From Pseudomonadota bacterium (GTDB lineage Bacteria > Pseudomonadota > Alphaproteobacteria > Acetobacterales > Acetobacteraceae), in contig JABBOH010000026.1 of assembly GCA_019351895.1 (NCBI GenBank), positions 1 to 64,000 of the forward strand: a stretch of DNA of 64,000 nucleotides. Reading direction: 5' to 3'. The notes beneath the pieces are model-generated. The model saw only the letters and a program-made list of their open reading frames with translations. It was not told where the DNA came from and searched no databases. Both the position numbers and the translations under genes were made by a program. Below, piece by piece: positions 1 to 26,465 of this stretch. The first letter of the stretch is position 1. The number at the start of each line of letters is the position of its first letter.

Positions 1-758
1 TCCGCCTCGCCGGGCCCCGCGCGTTTCAGGAGGCCGGCGCGAAGCTCGCGCTTAAGCCGCAGCAGCACCGTGACGGGCTGCGTCACATCGACATAGATCG
101 GGTCGAGCTGCGTGACGGTGACGAGGACGGTTGTCTGGTCGGCGGTGACGAGCGCCCCCTCGGTCACGGCGGAGCGGCCGGAGCGGCCGGAGATCGGCGA
201 ATTGACCGCCGTGCGGGCGAGGTTGATATCGGCCGTCTCGACAGAGGCCAGGGCCGAGGCGACATCCGCCTCGTCCTGCTGTTCGGTCGCCAGGTCATTG
301 TCGAGGTTCTCGCGGCTGACGGCGAGCGCCTGCACCAGCGGGCGGTCGCGCGCCACCGTGAGCCGCGCGGATGTCACGCTTGCCCGGGCCTTGGCGACCG
401 CCGCCCGCGCGCTGTCGAGCGCCGCCTGATAGGGCGCGGGGTCGATGCGGTAGAGCGCCTGCCCGGCCGCCACGTCGTCGCCCTCGGTGAATGGGCGCGA
501 GACGATGAGCCCGGCGACCTGCGGCCGCACATCGGCGATGCGGAAGGGCACGGTGCGGCCCGGCAACTCCGTCGTCAGCATGATCGGTTGCGGATGGATG
601 GTGACGACGCCCACCTGCGGGGGGGCGCGCGGCGCGGCCAGGGCCGCGGCATGCTGTGGCTTGCAACCGCTTACTGTCAGCAGGATGGCGAGCGCGAGCG
701 CGATGGCGGCCCACCCCGCGCGGGCGTGCCGGCGAGAGAGAGTGCGTGCGCGCCTCAC
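1..758 (-). CDS. RND efflux membrane fusion protein (AcrA/MexA-like lipoprotein), 3' end off window
   Basis: Periplasmic adaptor of a resistance-nodulation-division pump, linking an inner-membrane transporter to an outer-membrane channel. About 252 codons are visible; the gene is cut by the left window edge. The N terminus is a lipoprotein signal peptide: a basic start, a hydrophobic run (residues 16-30) and the lipobox V-S-G-C with Cys32. The lipoyl/beta-barrel start is recognisable (TELPGRTVPF, then VRPQVAGLI, residues ~60-85), followed by the alpha-hairpin and the second lipoyl half (GRSGRSAVTEGALV). The GTG start at 758 overlaps the TGA of the dioxygenase gene (GTGA), so it is the next gene of the lipopeptide operon. 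By context it may export the lipopeptide; the RND pump itself would lie to the left of the window. Family call is firm, substrate is inference. Confidence 0.9.
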   Translation of the reverse strand, partial: MRRARTLSRRHARAGWAAIALALAILLTVSGCKPQHAAALAAPRAPPQVGVVTIHPQPIMLTTELPGRTVPFRIADVRPQVAGLIVSRPFTEGDDVAAGQALYRIDPAPYQAALDSARAAVAKARASVTSARLTVARDRPLVQALAVSRENLDNDLATEQQDEADVASALASVETADINLARTAVNSPISGRSGRSAVTEGALVTADQTTVLVTVTQLDPIYVDVTQPVTVLLRLKRELRAGLLKRAGPGEA

Positions 759-1648
759 GGCAGCAACGGGAACAGGCTGCCGCCGATGGGCTCGCCCACG
801 GCGAAGGGCACCGCGAAGCCCCGCCCGCGCAGCACACCGATCATGGCCTCGCCATGCGGCGCCAGCACGGCGCCGGAGCCCACCCAGCGGGTGACGAAGC
901 GCCGCGCATCGCGCTCGCTCGGGTTCCCCGCCGCGCCATGTAGGGTGAGCGCATCGAAAAGAATGCAGTCGCCGGCTGCCATCTCCCAGCCGATGATGTC
1001 GTAGTCGGCGCGATCGGCTTCGATATCGGGGGTCGGCTCGAACCGGCTTGCTTCCGCGACGGCGGTGCCGCGAGCCGCCTCCTGCTTATGATAATCCAAA
1101 TAATATCGCTCCGTTTCGCGCAGCGCCGACGTGCTGGCGTCACCCTCAAAATAGCTGGGAGGCATGAAGTAACGGTTCCAAAGATGCGAACCGCGAACGA
1201 ATTCCAGCGATGCCACGCGCGGTATGGGATCGAGCGCGACCCAGATGGATAGAAACGGGCCGAAGATGACGGTGTCATGGTGCCAGGGCGTGGGTTCGAC
1301 GGTGCCCGCGCGCTTCGCGAACCAGGTATCTTGCAGCAGCCGCGCTTGGGGCTCGCCGAGCGCGGACGCCGCCAGCGTCGCGATGCCCGACTGCGTCACA
1401 TAGGACTCGAACTCAGGGATTTGCGCCCGGCTCCACATGTCGGTCATGAAACCACCCGGCTGCCCCGGCTGCGAAAGACAGCGAAAGAACGGCCCCGGCT
1501 CGCGGATGTTGCGCTCGACGCCATCGCGCAGAGCCGCGATCCAATCCGCCGTCACCGCGCGCCGCAGCACGACCGCGCCGTCTTGCGCGAAGCGCGCGCG
1601 ATCATCCGCGCTCATCGTGCAGGCATGCGCGCTGCCCTCACGCTGCAT
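755..1648 (-). CDS. Phytanoyl-CoA dioxygenase (PhyH)-type Fe(II)/2-oxoglutarate oxygenase
   Basis: Cytosolic non-haem iron oxygenase, probably a tailoring hydroxylase of the lipopeptide or of a carrier-bound precursor. With the start used here (297 aa) the iron ligands are visible: the H-x-D pair in WHHDT (His123, Asp125) and the distal His in TLHGAAGN (His237), followed by a basic stretch RRFVTRW that would hold the 2-oxoglutarate Arg. The start at 1648 was preferred over an upstream in-frame start because GAGGG sits 7 nt before it; an ATG at 1615 is also possible. It is downstream of the PKS-NRPS gene on the same strand, separated by a 297-nt gap that holds mbtH on the other strand, and overlaps the membrane fusion protein gene by 4 nt. 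Asp is the predicted substrate of the neighbouring hybrid module, so beta-hydroxylation of Asp is one hypothesis; fatty acyl hydroxylation is another. Confidence 0.85.
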   Translation of the reverse strand: MQREGSAHACTMSADDRARFAQDGAVVLRRAVTADWIAALRDGVERNIREPGPFFRCLSQPGQPGGFMTDMWSRAQIPEFESYVTQSGIATLAASALGEPQARLLQDTWFAKRAGTVEPTPWHHDTVIFGPFLSIWVALDPIPRVASLEFVRGSHLWNRYFMPPSYFEGDASTSALRETERYYLDYHKQEAARGTAVAEASRFEPTPDIEADRADYDIIGWEMAAGDCILFDALTLHGAAGNPSERDARRFVTRWVGSGAVLAPHGEAMIGVLRGRGFAVPFAVGEPIGGSLFPLLP

Positions 1649-1755
1649 GACGGCGCCCTCGTTCCCTGAGCCGATCGCCAACCCACTGACCGCTCCATTG
1701 ACCGCAAGCGGCGGAGGCGGCATTTTCTTGCGGTATCGAAATTATAGGATGAGCC
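1649..1755. promoter_or_regulatory. Divergent gap between the dioxygenase gene and mbtH; presumed mbtH promoter region
   Basis: The only non-coding DNA that can carry a promoter for mbtH, which points away from the operon around it. It also holds the GAGGG ribosome site of the dioxygenase gene and an AT-rich patch (about 1733-1748) just upstream of mbtH with AGGATGAG as its likely ribosome site. I could not find a well-spaced -35/-10 pair, so the promoter is inferred from gene layout. Confidence 0.3.
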
Positions 1756-1945
1756 ATGTCCGATCTGGGTGAGCCGCCGTATCGCGTGGTACGGAACGAT
1801 GAAGACCAGCACTCGCTATGGCCCGCGCATCTCGCGGTTCCTGCCGGCTGGCACGATGCCGGCTTCACCGGGGCAAAGGCGGACTGCCTGCGCCACGTGC
1901 AGGAAGTCTGGCCCGACATCACGCCGAAAAGCGCGCGCCTGCCCG

Positions 1946-1968
<23 letters not shown>
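1756..1968 (+). CDS. mbtH: MbtH-like protein, NRPS adenylation-domain partner
   Basis: Small (70 aa) cytosolic chaperone/activator that binds the N-terminal lobe of NRPS adenylation domains and is often needed for their solubility or activity. The family signature is clear: N-D-E-x-Q-x-S-L-W-P (residues ~13-22), PAGW (~28-31) and a late W-P-D-I-T-P that matches the usual W-T-D-x-R-P with two changes. AGGATGAG lies just upstream of the ATG. What is odd is the position: mbtH genes normally sit inside NRPS operons on the same strand, but this one is on the opposite strand between the hybrid synthetase and the dioxygenase, and its last 23 nt overlap the 3' end of the synthetase gene tail to tail. 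It therefore needs its own promoter. Confidence 0.92.
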
Positions 1969-10782
<8,814 letters not shown>

Positions 10783-10786
<4 letters not shown>

Positions 10787-12951
10787 GGACCGGGCCGGCC
10801 GATCCGGTTTGTCGCGAAGGGCGCGAACGCGCGCCCTTCCAGGTCGTCCAGCAGCGCCTCGATGTCACGGCCGCGCGACGCGGGAGCCATAGCAGGCTGA
10901 ATGAGCGGCGCATCCGACAGAAACGCGGCCAGCCGTTTCGGCGTCGGATGATCCCAGACGATCGCCGGGCTCAGGGACCGGCCGAGCCGCTCGCTCAACG
11001 CGGCCACGAGCGCCGTCGCGCAGACCGAATCGAGCCCGAGGCTCGCGAAGGATTCATCGAGCTCGACACGATCCTCGGGCAGTTCCAGCCGCTCGGCCAG
11101 CCAGCCCAGCAGCCAGGCGCGCAGCGAAGGTGGCGGGGACGAGGGAGGCGGAGACGAGGGAGGCGGGGACGAGGCTGAGATGCGTGAAGCCGGCGTCGCT
11201 GAAGCCTTTGGCAGTTCCCAGTCAGCGACCACCGGCAGGCGGCCCTCGAGCAAGGCGGCCCGCGTCGCGCTGCGGCGAATCTTCCCGCTGGAGGTTCGCG
11301 GAATCGCGCCCGGCTCGATGAGGACGATCGCATGCGGCGCGAGATCGTGCCCGTTCCAAACGGCATCCCGGATCGCGTCGATCATTGGCTTGGGCGCATC
11401 GCGGCGATGCACCCGCTCGACCTCCTGCACGATGACCAGCCGCTCGCCGTCGCCATTCGTTGGAGGCAGCGAAAAGGCCGCGCCGCAATCCGGCCGCAGT
11501 GCCGCATGGCTGCGAAAGGCCAGCCGCTCGATATCCTGCGGATAGTGGTTCGCGCCGTGGATGATGATGAGGTCCTTGAGCCGCCCGGTGACGACGAGAT
11601 CCCGTCCCCGGAGGAATCCGAGATCGCCGGTGCGCAGATAGGCCGCAGCCTCGCTGGGAAGGCGGGCGCCGAAGGTCTCCTGACTTGCGGCGGGCTGGCG
11701 CCAGTAGCCAGCGGCGACAGTCGGCCCGCTCGCCCAGATTTCGCCCACCACGCCCTCGGGAAGCGCCTCGCCCGTCACGGGATCGACAATGCGGATGGCC
11801 GCATCCGGCAGAGGACGGCCGCAGCCGATCAGCGCCCGCGCGCCGGGCGTCCCGGCAGGGACCTCGACCGCGTGGCCCCTCGCCTCGAGCGCCGCGCCAT
11901 CGAGATGCAGCAGCACCGGCGGCGCGCCGACCGGCATCGCGGTGATGGCGAGCGTCGTCTCCGCGAGGCCATAGGCCGGGCTCATCGCTGCCGCGGAGAA
12001 ACCGCAGGCGGCGAAACGCGCGGCAAAGCCCGCGAGCACAGCCGGGTCGATGGGCTCGGCCGCGTTCATGGCCATGCGCAGGCTCGACAGATCGAGCGCG
12101 CCCAGCGCCGCATCGCCGATCCGTCGCAGACAGGCGTCGTAGGCGAAGCTCGGACCCGCCGTATGCGTGCCGCGATAGCGGGTGATGGCGTCGAGCCACA
12201 GGACGGGCGTCTGCAGAAACCGGGCCGGCGCCATGGCGACCGTCGCGCATCCGCTGAACAATGGCTGCAGCAGCCCGAAGATCAAGCCGAGGTCATGGAA
12301 GGCCGGTAGCCATGTGACGACGACGGAGGCTGTGCCGATGTCCCACACCTCAGCCATGCGCCGCAGATCCGCGATGAGGTTGCCGTGGGTCACGACCACG
12401 CCCTTGGGCGCGGATGTGGACCCTGAGGTGTATTGAATGAAAGCCGTGTCGCCCGGCCCGATCTGCACCGGCTCGGGGGGCGCGACAGGTTCGGCCGCGA
12501 TGCGGTCCGTCTCCTGCCAGTCGAGACGCGCGAGCGGCACATCCGCCTCCCGCCACCAGCCCTGATCGGCGAGCATCGCCGAGGTCGTGAGCGCGATGCG
12601 CGCGCCGGTGTCGGCAAGGATGCCGTCGACACGCTCGATCAGGCGGTTGCGGCGCGGCGGGTTGATCGGCACCGCCGGGCGATTGGCCGCGAGACAGGCC
12701 ATCATGCCGATGAGGAAATCGGCGCCCGGCGGATAGAGCAGCAGGATGGGCTCGCCCGGCGCGCTGATCGCGGCGATGCGGCGCGCCACCGCCGAGACCG
12801 CCGCCGCGAAGGGACGCATGCCGATCCTCCGCAGATCCCGCTCGCCGTCCAGGAAGGTAAGCGACCAACCGTCCGCCGCCGCCATCGCGCGCCGCATCAG
12901 GATCGCGGGCAGGCTTTCGAACTCCTCCGGCATCCTCCGGTCCACGGTCAT
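10783..12951 (-). CDS. Fatty acyl-AMP ligase fused to an acyl carrier protein (FAAL-ACP)
   Basis: 722-aa starter enzyme: it adenylates a fatty acid and loads it on its own ACP to prime the hybrid PKS-NRPS encoded next. The ligase part (~1-590) shows YTSGSTSAPKG, the WLPAFHDLGLI region typical of FAALs, YGLAETTLAI, and the hinge/core GRLKDLIIIHG with no long gap; the late Lys lies in PRTSSGKIRR. A Pro/Ser linker (SSPPP repeats, ~600-615) leads to an ACP with Ser642 in LGLDSV. In mycosubtilin and iturin synthetases the equivalent ligase and ACP are fused to the PKS protein; here they are a separate polypeptide. ATG overlaps the exporter's TGA (ATGA), and its own TGA overlaps the next ATG, so translation is probably coupled. 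Confidence 0.93.
11132..11176 (-). repeat. Three 15-bp direct repeats coding the SSPPP linker
   Basis: Three consecutive 15-bp units on the plus strand (ggcggggacgaggga, ggcggagacgaggga, ggcggggacgaggct) encode the Ser/Pro linker between the ligase and ACP domains of the FAAL-ACP protein. In frame, so length variation would be tolerated. Confidence 0.85.
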
Positions 12952-15934
12952 CAGACCGGCTCGCGCTGCGCTTCGCGCAAGGCCCCCCCCGGCCCGGCCG
13001 CACCATCGACCAGACGGTCGAGCTTGGCTTCAAGCTGGGCGGCGATCGCGGCCTCGGTTTCGGCCCGCAGCCCCGCCTCGCCCCGGAAGACGCGCAGGAA
13101 TGCGTCCCGCCGGAGCGTCAGCACCGCGCACGCCGAACTCGCGGTTGTGGTCTCCACTTGGATCATGTCGGGGAGGAGAGCGAACTCTCCGCATGTGTCG
13201 CCCGGCTGCAGACGGCGCGTGATGGCCTGCCGCCCGTCGAGGCCCCGGATGGAGCCCGCAGCGGTGCCGCGAACCAGAATGAAGAAGGTGTCGGGGCGCT
13301 TGCCTTCGCGCAGCAGAATGTCGCCCGGCGCGACCGTGGCGCTCTGCATGGCCGCCGCAAGCGCCGCCAACTGCTCCTGCGGGAGATGGGCGAAGAAGCC
13401 GATGGCGCGGAGGCGATCGGGGGTGATGCCGAGCGTCCGGCCGTCGTCCGAGATAGTGAGGCCGTTCTGGTTCGCCCACATCTCGGCATAAACGCCGCGC
13501 CGCGCGAGCAAGCTGGCGTGATCGCCGGTTTCGGCCACGCGGCCCTGACGGAGTACGACGATCCGATCCATCTCCGCCGCCTCGCTCAGATGATGCGTCA
13601 CCGCCAGGATCATCCGCCCGGGCCGGAGCTTGGCGAGCGTCGCGTTGATCGCGTTCTGGCTCGCGGGGTCGAGCGCCGAGGTTGCCTCGTCGAGGATGAG
13701 CACCGAGGGATTGCGGAGCAGCGCCCGCGCGATGGCGATCCGCTGACGCTGGCCGCCCGACATATGGCCGCCGCCTTCCCCCACCAGCGTGTCGTAGCCC
13801 TGGGGCATATGGCGGATGCCGTCGTCGATCTCGGCGGCGCGGGCGGCCGCCACGATGTCCTCATCCGTCGCCTCCGGGCGGGCGAGGCGGATGTTCTCGC
13901 GCACCGAAAGGTTGAAGAGCGGATTCTCCTGCGCGACAGTCGCCATCCGCCGCCTGAGATCGACGCCCGCGATGGCCCCGATCGGCGTGCCATCCAACAG
14001 GATTTGCCCGTCCGTCGCATCGAGATGGCGCTGGATCAGATTGAGGATCGTGCTCTTGCCGGAACCGCTCGGGCCGACGAAGGCGACCGCCTCTCCCATC
14101 CGGATCTCGAAGGATATGCGGTCGAGCACGGGCTCGCCGCCGCGATAGTTGAAGACGACGTTCTGAAACGCGATCGAACTATCCACGCCCTGCCAGCCGC
14201 CTGCGGGCACGGCCGCTTCCGCCTCACGCGAGAGCGGGGCGTCGAGCAGCATGTCCACGCGCTGCCACGCGCCGACGGATTGAATGAGCAGGGGAATTGC
14301 GTCGGCCAGAACCGCGATGGCGCCGCCCATGTTCAGCAGCAGCCCGATGAAGGCGATGACGACGCCGGCCGAAATCACGCCATGGACGGACAGCACCGCG
14401 CCCATGCCGATGACCAGAAGCTGCACGAAGGACGCGCCGATATTGGTGAACCGCCCGGCAAGGGCCGCGAAGATGTTCGCGCGTTCCGAGATGCGGTCGA
14501 GGTCGCCGAGCACGTCGCGGAACGCGTCCAGCCTGTTCTGCTGCAGCTGGAACACGCGGATGGGGCGGCTCAGCGCCACATTCTCCTGCACCAGACCTGC
14601 AAGTTTCGCGTCTTCCGTCTTGCGCTCGTACGCGGCGCGCGACGCGATCCGCGCGAGGCCGCGCGGCGCGATGAAGGCGGCGGGCAGGAAGATGATCGCG
14701 GCGAGCGCCATACGCCATTCCATCGCGAAGGCGATGGTGACGCTGCCGACGAGAAGAGCGACGCGGAACAGCAGATTCGGCAGGATGCGCGTCACCACCG
14801 TCTCGATCAGCATGAGGTCGCTCGAGAAGGTTGCGGTGAGTTGACCGCTCTCCGTCTGCTGCAGCACCTCGTCAGCCAGCTTCTGCGTCTTGACGAACAG
14901 CGTCTCGCGGAGCCCGACCATGGCGCGCGCCGCGGCGATGGAGGTGGCGTAGTCCTGCGCGATGCCGCCGATCGCGCTGACCGCGTAGCCGAGCGCGAGC
15001 CAAATCAGGGTTCGCGTGATGATGGCGGCGTCGCCCTTGAGGATGCCCGCGTCGAAGAGGATGCTGAGGCCGACCGGCATCAGCAGCACATAGACGAGTT
15101 GCGGCAGCATGGCCGCCGCCGCGATCACCGCCTCCCGCCGCTCCCGCACGTAGAGCGCGAGACCCTTGGCGACGAAACCGGGCACGCTCAGCGGGCGTCC
15201 CTGCACCGCATGGGCCCAACTGTCCCATTCCGTCTGCAGCGCATGGAACGGCTTGCCGTAGGCGGCGCGGCTGGCTTCGCTCGGCGCCTGCGGCTTGAGG
15301 TTGCTCGCGAAGACGCCGAGCCGCTGGGGCCCGTACTGGGTCAGCAGGAAAGTGACGAAGGAGGCGGCGACGGCGAGATAGGCGGGCCGTTCCTCGGGCG
15401 CACAATGGCCGCCGAGGAAAGGCTGCAGTGCCCGCGGCTCACCATCCGGACCCCGCGCGGAGAGGAAGCTCAGCAGCGGCAGATCGACCCGCCCGCGACG
15501 GTGCGGCCGCCCCTCATGCGCGGCGAGGGCCATGAGCACGCCGTCGAGCAGGAAGCGGATCGAGATGCCGGGGGGAATTTTGAGGCCGACATGCAGAAGC
15601 TGGCCCACCATCAGCCTTTCGATGACGGCCGGATTCTGCAGCCGGGATGGCACGCGCACCTCCAGGGTGCCCGCATCCGCCGAGAAGCTCGGGCGTTGGC
15701 TGGCGGCTCCCGCCACGTCCCCGCCCAGCATGTCCTGCATCAGATCGTCGGCGGCATGGTGACGCGCCACGCGCGCATCCACCGTTTCGTAACGCGCGTG
15801 AAACAGGATCGGGCGGCTGGCGAGCGCCGGATCGAGCGTCAGCATCTCGACCAACGACTGCCGCACCTGCTCCAGCCGCCGCTGCAGCTTCGCGCGCGCA
15901 TGGGTCGACAGGCCCTGTTGCCCGAAGTCCAGCT

Positions 15935-15944
<10 letters not shown>
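12951..15944 (-). CDS. ABC exporter (TMD-NBD) with N-terminal peptidase-like and C-terminal cNMP-binding-like domains
   Basis: 997-aa half-transporter, presumed exporter of the lipopeptide. Core: a type I exporter membrane domain (~270-550, first hydrophobic run ~272-295) and an ATPase with Walker A GPSGSGKST (Lys630), signature SGGQRQR and Walker B LILDEATSALDP. Two additions are unusual. Residues ~100-245 follow the layout of gluzincin-type (peptidase MA) domains, with QLLH where HExxH would be, LLDGVLMAL, and a Y...FVTFLLTQYG helix, but without the zinc ligands. Residues ~845-960 form a CRP-like cyclic-nucleotide-binding fold with GEFALLP; the phosphate-binding Arg of true cAMP sites is not seen. 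ATG overlaps the 3' end of the TE-containing synthetase gene by 10 nt. ABC assignment is firm; the N-terminal domain is a fold-level guess. Confidence 0.88.
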
Positions 15945-23086
<7,142 letters not shown>

Positions 23087-23087
23087 G

Positions 23088-26000
23088 TCAGCCGCCGCCC
23101 GTCGTGGAAGCCGGCACAGGCATGCGCGCGCGGTTGCGGCGCGGAATGGCGTCCGCGCCGCTTCCCGCGCCGGCGCGTGCGGCATCGCGGGCGCGGGCGA
23201 TCGTGGGCGCTAGACCGCCGATCGTCGGGTGGCGGAAGAGGTCGTAAAGTTCGATCGGGGCGCCGAGCCGGGTTCTGATCTGTGCCACAAGGCGCATCCC
23301 GAGCAGCGAGGTGCCCCCGAGATCGAAGAAGTCGGCGGTCGTCGCGATCACGGGCCGCCGCAGGACCTCCTGCCAGATCTCCGCGAGCGCCGCCTGCTCG
23401 CCCGGCAGCGGCGCCGGTCCCGTTGCCGCTCCGGCGTCCTCGGCGGGGTCGGGCAGCGCCGCGCGGTCGACCTTGCCGCTCGGCAGGCGCGGCAAGCCAG
23501 CCAGCACCATCACCGTCGGCACCATGTAGGCCGGAAGCCGTGCGCCGAGGGCCAGACCGAGCGCCACGGGATCCGGTGGGGGCGCTGCCGCGCGGCCGAT
23601 GACATAGGCCACGAGCCGCCGCTCCCCGCCCGCGCCGTCACGGAGCAGTACGACAGCCTCGGCCACGCCCGGGTCGGCCCCCAGCACGGTCTCGATTTCC
23701 GCGGGCTCGATCCGGTAGCCACGCAGCTTGATCTGCTGATCGGCGCGCCCCAGGAAGCGCAGCCGCCCGTCCGGCCCGGCCACGGCGCGGTCGCCCGTGC
23801 GGTACATCCGCGCGCCCGCGGCGCCCGACCAAGGATCTGGCAGGAAGCGCTCCGCCGTGAGGCCCGGATTGCCGAGATAGCCCCAGGCGACGCCCCGGCC
23901 GCCGATGACCATCTCCCCCGGGACGCCCGGCGGCACCGGCCGCAGATGCGCATCGAGAAGATAGACCGCGACCCCCGGAATGGCGACGCCGATGGACGTG
24001 CCGGACCCCGTTTCCGTCTCGGTCTCGGTCTCGCCGTCGTGCTTGCCAGGCGGGCAGCGATGGGCCGTGGCCCAGACGGTCGCCTCGGTCGGCCCGTATT
24101 CGTTGACGAGCGCCGCCGCCGGAAGCGCCGCCCGGTGACGCCGAACGAGATCGGGGCTGCAGGCCTCGCCCGCCACGGCGCAGGCGACGAGGCCATCGAG
24201 CTGGCCCGGCACGGCCGCGTCGAGCAGCGCCGCATGGAGGCTCGGCACCATCACCGTGTGGGTGACGCCGCACCGCGCGATCGTCCGGCACAACGAGACT
24301 GCGTCCATCACCGGCCCGGCATCGGGCAGCACGAGCCGCCCGCCGCGCGCGAGGGTCGCGAACAGGAGCAGCACCGAACCATCGAAGACGAGCGGAAAGG
24401 TAAGGAGCGCGCCGCCGACGGGCTCCGGGAAAATCGCCGGCCGGGCGTCGACGATGCCGAGAAGGCTGCGGTGTCCGACGGCCACGCCTTTGGGCCGCCC
24501 GGTCGAACCCGAGGTAAAGATGACGTAGGCGAGGGCATCGGGCAGCGGAAACGGCAGGTTTCCGGCATCGGCCACCCTCTCCGCGAGCGACAGGACGAGC
24601 ATGCCTCCGGGCAGGACGCCATCCGGAACCTCCGCCGCCGGATCGACCAGCAGCGCGGCAAGCCCCGCATCGGCGACCATGCCGCGCAGGCGTGCCGCCG
24701 GCATGTCGGGGTCGAGTGGCACATAGGCGCCGCCGGACCAGAGGATGCCGAGCAGACCGACGATGCTCTCGATCGAGTTCCGGCACAGCAGCCCAACCCG
24801 CGCACCCGCGCCGACCCTCTGGCGCAGCGCCTCCGCCACGCCCTGCGCCTGCCGCCGGAGTGCGCCGTATGTCACCGTGCGGTCGCCCTGGACGAGCGCA
24901 ATCGCGGCCTCGGGTGCCGCCGCGATGCGATGCAGCACGGTCTCGCATCCCGCCACCGGAGGCTTGGGCGCGGGCAGCGGAGACGGCTGCAGCCAGGGCG
25001 CCACGTCGATAGACCGTATCGGGGCGTCGGGTGTCGCAGCCAAGGCGAGAAGTGCCGTTTCCAGGCTGGCGAGCAGCCGCCCCGCCGCCGCTCCCGCCAG
25101 GATCGCGCTGTCATGGATCAGGCGGCAGAGCAGCTCCACCCCCGGTTCGACGATGAGGGTCAGCGGCAGGTCGGGGATGCTGACATCGGCGATATCACTG
25201 AGCGCGAGGCCGATGTCGGGCGGCAGGCTGGCACCCTCCAGCGGATAGTTCTGGAAGACGAGCACGCTGTCGAACAGCGCACGCCCGCCGACGGACCGCC
25301 CGCTCGCCGGCTGCCCACTCGCCGTCCCGGCGCCCGCGGCGATATCTGAAAGCGAAATGCGCCCATGCCGTCGTCCCGCGGCGGCCGCTGCCTGAACCGC
25401 CTGCAGCCAGGGCGTCGTGGACCAAGGGCTCTCCGTCTCGATGACCACGGGCAGCGTCGCGATCTGCGGGCCGATGCAAAGTCCGGCCAGATCGTCGTCG
25501 TCGGGGCGGATCGCCTCGGTCGCGCCGAATACCACGCGGTCCCCGGCGCCCTGCCTTGCCAGCACGAGGGCCCAGGCTCCTTGAACCAGCGTGTTGAGCG
25601 TGATGCGCTGCGACCGGCAGAAAGCCCGGAGCGCGCTCAGCCGATCGGCCGTGAGGACCCGCGTCACCGTCGCGAAGAGCGCGGGCGCCCCCGCGTCGCG
25701 CGTCGTAGGGTCCGGAAGGTCGGCCAGCCGTGCGCGCCAAAATCGTAACGCGGCCGCATGGTCCGCCTCGTGCCACCACCGCACATACGCGCTGAACGGT
25801 ACCGGCCGCGGCAGCGACGGCCCGCAGGATCGCCGCAAGGCTCCGTAGAGCGTGAACAGTTCGCCGAAGAGCTCGGCCAGGGACCAGCCGTCGCAAGTAA
25901 GATGATGGCGCGTCCACACCAGCACATGGCGGTGCGCCGAGAGCCGCAGAAGCGCGAGGCGCATCAACGGTGGTTGCGCGAGATCGAAACCCCGCGCCCG

Positions 26001-26384
26001 GTCCGCGGCGAGGAATTCGGCGATCCGCGCCTCCCGCAGGGCGCCAGCCTCGACCGATGAGAGGTCGACGACCGCGATCCCGGTCTCGACCGCGCGCAGG
26101 ACGACCTGCACAGGCTCAGCCTTCATCTGCCAGTCGAAGGCCGTGCGCAGAATAGCGTGGCGTGCGACCACCGCCCTCCATGCCTGCTCCAGGACGCGCG
26201 GATCGAGATCGCCCTCCAGCGTGCCGCGCCACTGCCCGAGATAGACGGTTCTCGATTCATCCTTCAGGCAGCCAAAGAGAATTCCAAACTGGATCGGCAC
26301 CAGCCGCTCGATCGTTTCGATAGCATCAATACTGTCCTCGATCGTGTCCGCGGGAATGTTCGGTTCCGGCCTCACGTCGCTCAT
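23088..26384 (-). CDS. NRPS: C-A-PCP
   Basis: 1098-aa single-module synthetase. C domain ~25-450 with HHLTCDGWS (His160-161); its opening ERLVPIQFGILFG resembles the DCL class, which fits a place directly after the E domain of the hybrid protein. A domain ~475-970 with FTSGSTGRPKG, FDGSV, NEYGPTEATVW; by-eye specificity residues D-G-L-M-A-A-E-V-W, which I cannot assign to an amino acid. A short TETETE run lies in a loop after the EYGPTE block. PCP Ser1026 in LGGTSL (Thr replaces the usual Asp/His). No E or TE. The start at 26384 has AAGGGGG 8 nt upstream; a longer in-frame start 42 nt further upstream has a weaker site. The TGA is 1 nt before the next ATG. Confidence 0.93.
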   Translation of the reverse strand: MSDVRPEPNIPADTIEDSIDAIETIERLVPIQFGILFGCLKDESRTVYLGQWRGTLEGDLDPRVLEQAWRAVVARHAILRTAFDWQMKAEPVQVVLRAVETGIAVVDLSSVEAGALREARIAEFLAADRARGFDLAQPPLMRLALLRLSAHRHVLVWTRHHLTCDGWSLAELFGELFTLYGALRRSCGPSLPRPVPFSAYVRWWHEADHAAALRFWRARLADLPDPTTRDAGAPALFATVTRVLTADRLSALRAFCRSQRITLNTLVQGAWALVLARQGAGDRVVFGATEAIRPDDDDLAGLCIGPQIATLPVVIETESPWSTTPWLQAVQAAAAAGRRHGRISLSDIAAGAGTASGQPASGRSVGGRALFDSVLVFQNYPLEGASLPPDIGLALSDIADVSIPDLPLTLIVEPGVELLCRLIHDSAILAGAAAGRLLASLETALLALAATPDAPIRSIDVAPWLQPSPLPAPKPPVAGCETVLHRIAAAPEAAIALVQGDRTVTYGALRRQAQGVAEALRQRVGAGARVGLLCRNSIESIVGLLGILWSGGAYVPLDPDMPAARLRGMVADAGLAALLVDPAAEVPDGVLPGGMLVLSLAERVADAGNLPFPLPDALAYVIFTSGSTGRPKGVAVGHRSLLGIVDARPAIFPEPVGGALLTFPLVFDGSVLLLFATLARGGRLVLPDAGPVMDAVSLCRTIARCGVTHTVMVPSLHAALLDAAVPGQLDGLVACAVAGEACSPDLVRRHRAALPAAALVNEYGPTEATVWATAHRCPPGKHDGETETETETGSGTSIGVAIPGVAVYLLDAHLRPVPPGVPGEMVIGGRGVAWGYLGNPGLTAERFLPDPWSGAAGARMYRTGDRAVAGPDGRLRFLGRADQQIKLRGYRIEPAEIETVLGADPGVAEAVVLLRDGAGGERRLVAYVIGRAAAPPPDPVALGLALGARLPAYMVPTVMVLAGLPRLPSGKVDRAALPDPAEDAGAATGPAPLPGEQAALAEIWQEVLRRPVIATTADFFDLGGTSLLGMRLVAQIRTRLGAPIELYDLFRHPTIGGLAPTIARARDAARAGAGSGADAIPRRNRARMPVPASTTGGG

Positions 26385-26465
26385 GGCTTTGCCCCCTTCG
26401 TCGCGCGGCTGAGCGGAAGGCGGCATGCGACGGATGATCCCCGCATGCCGTCCCCGCTCCGGCTC

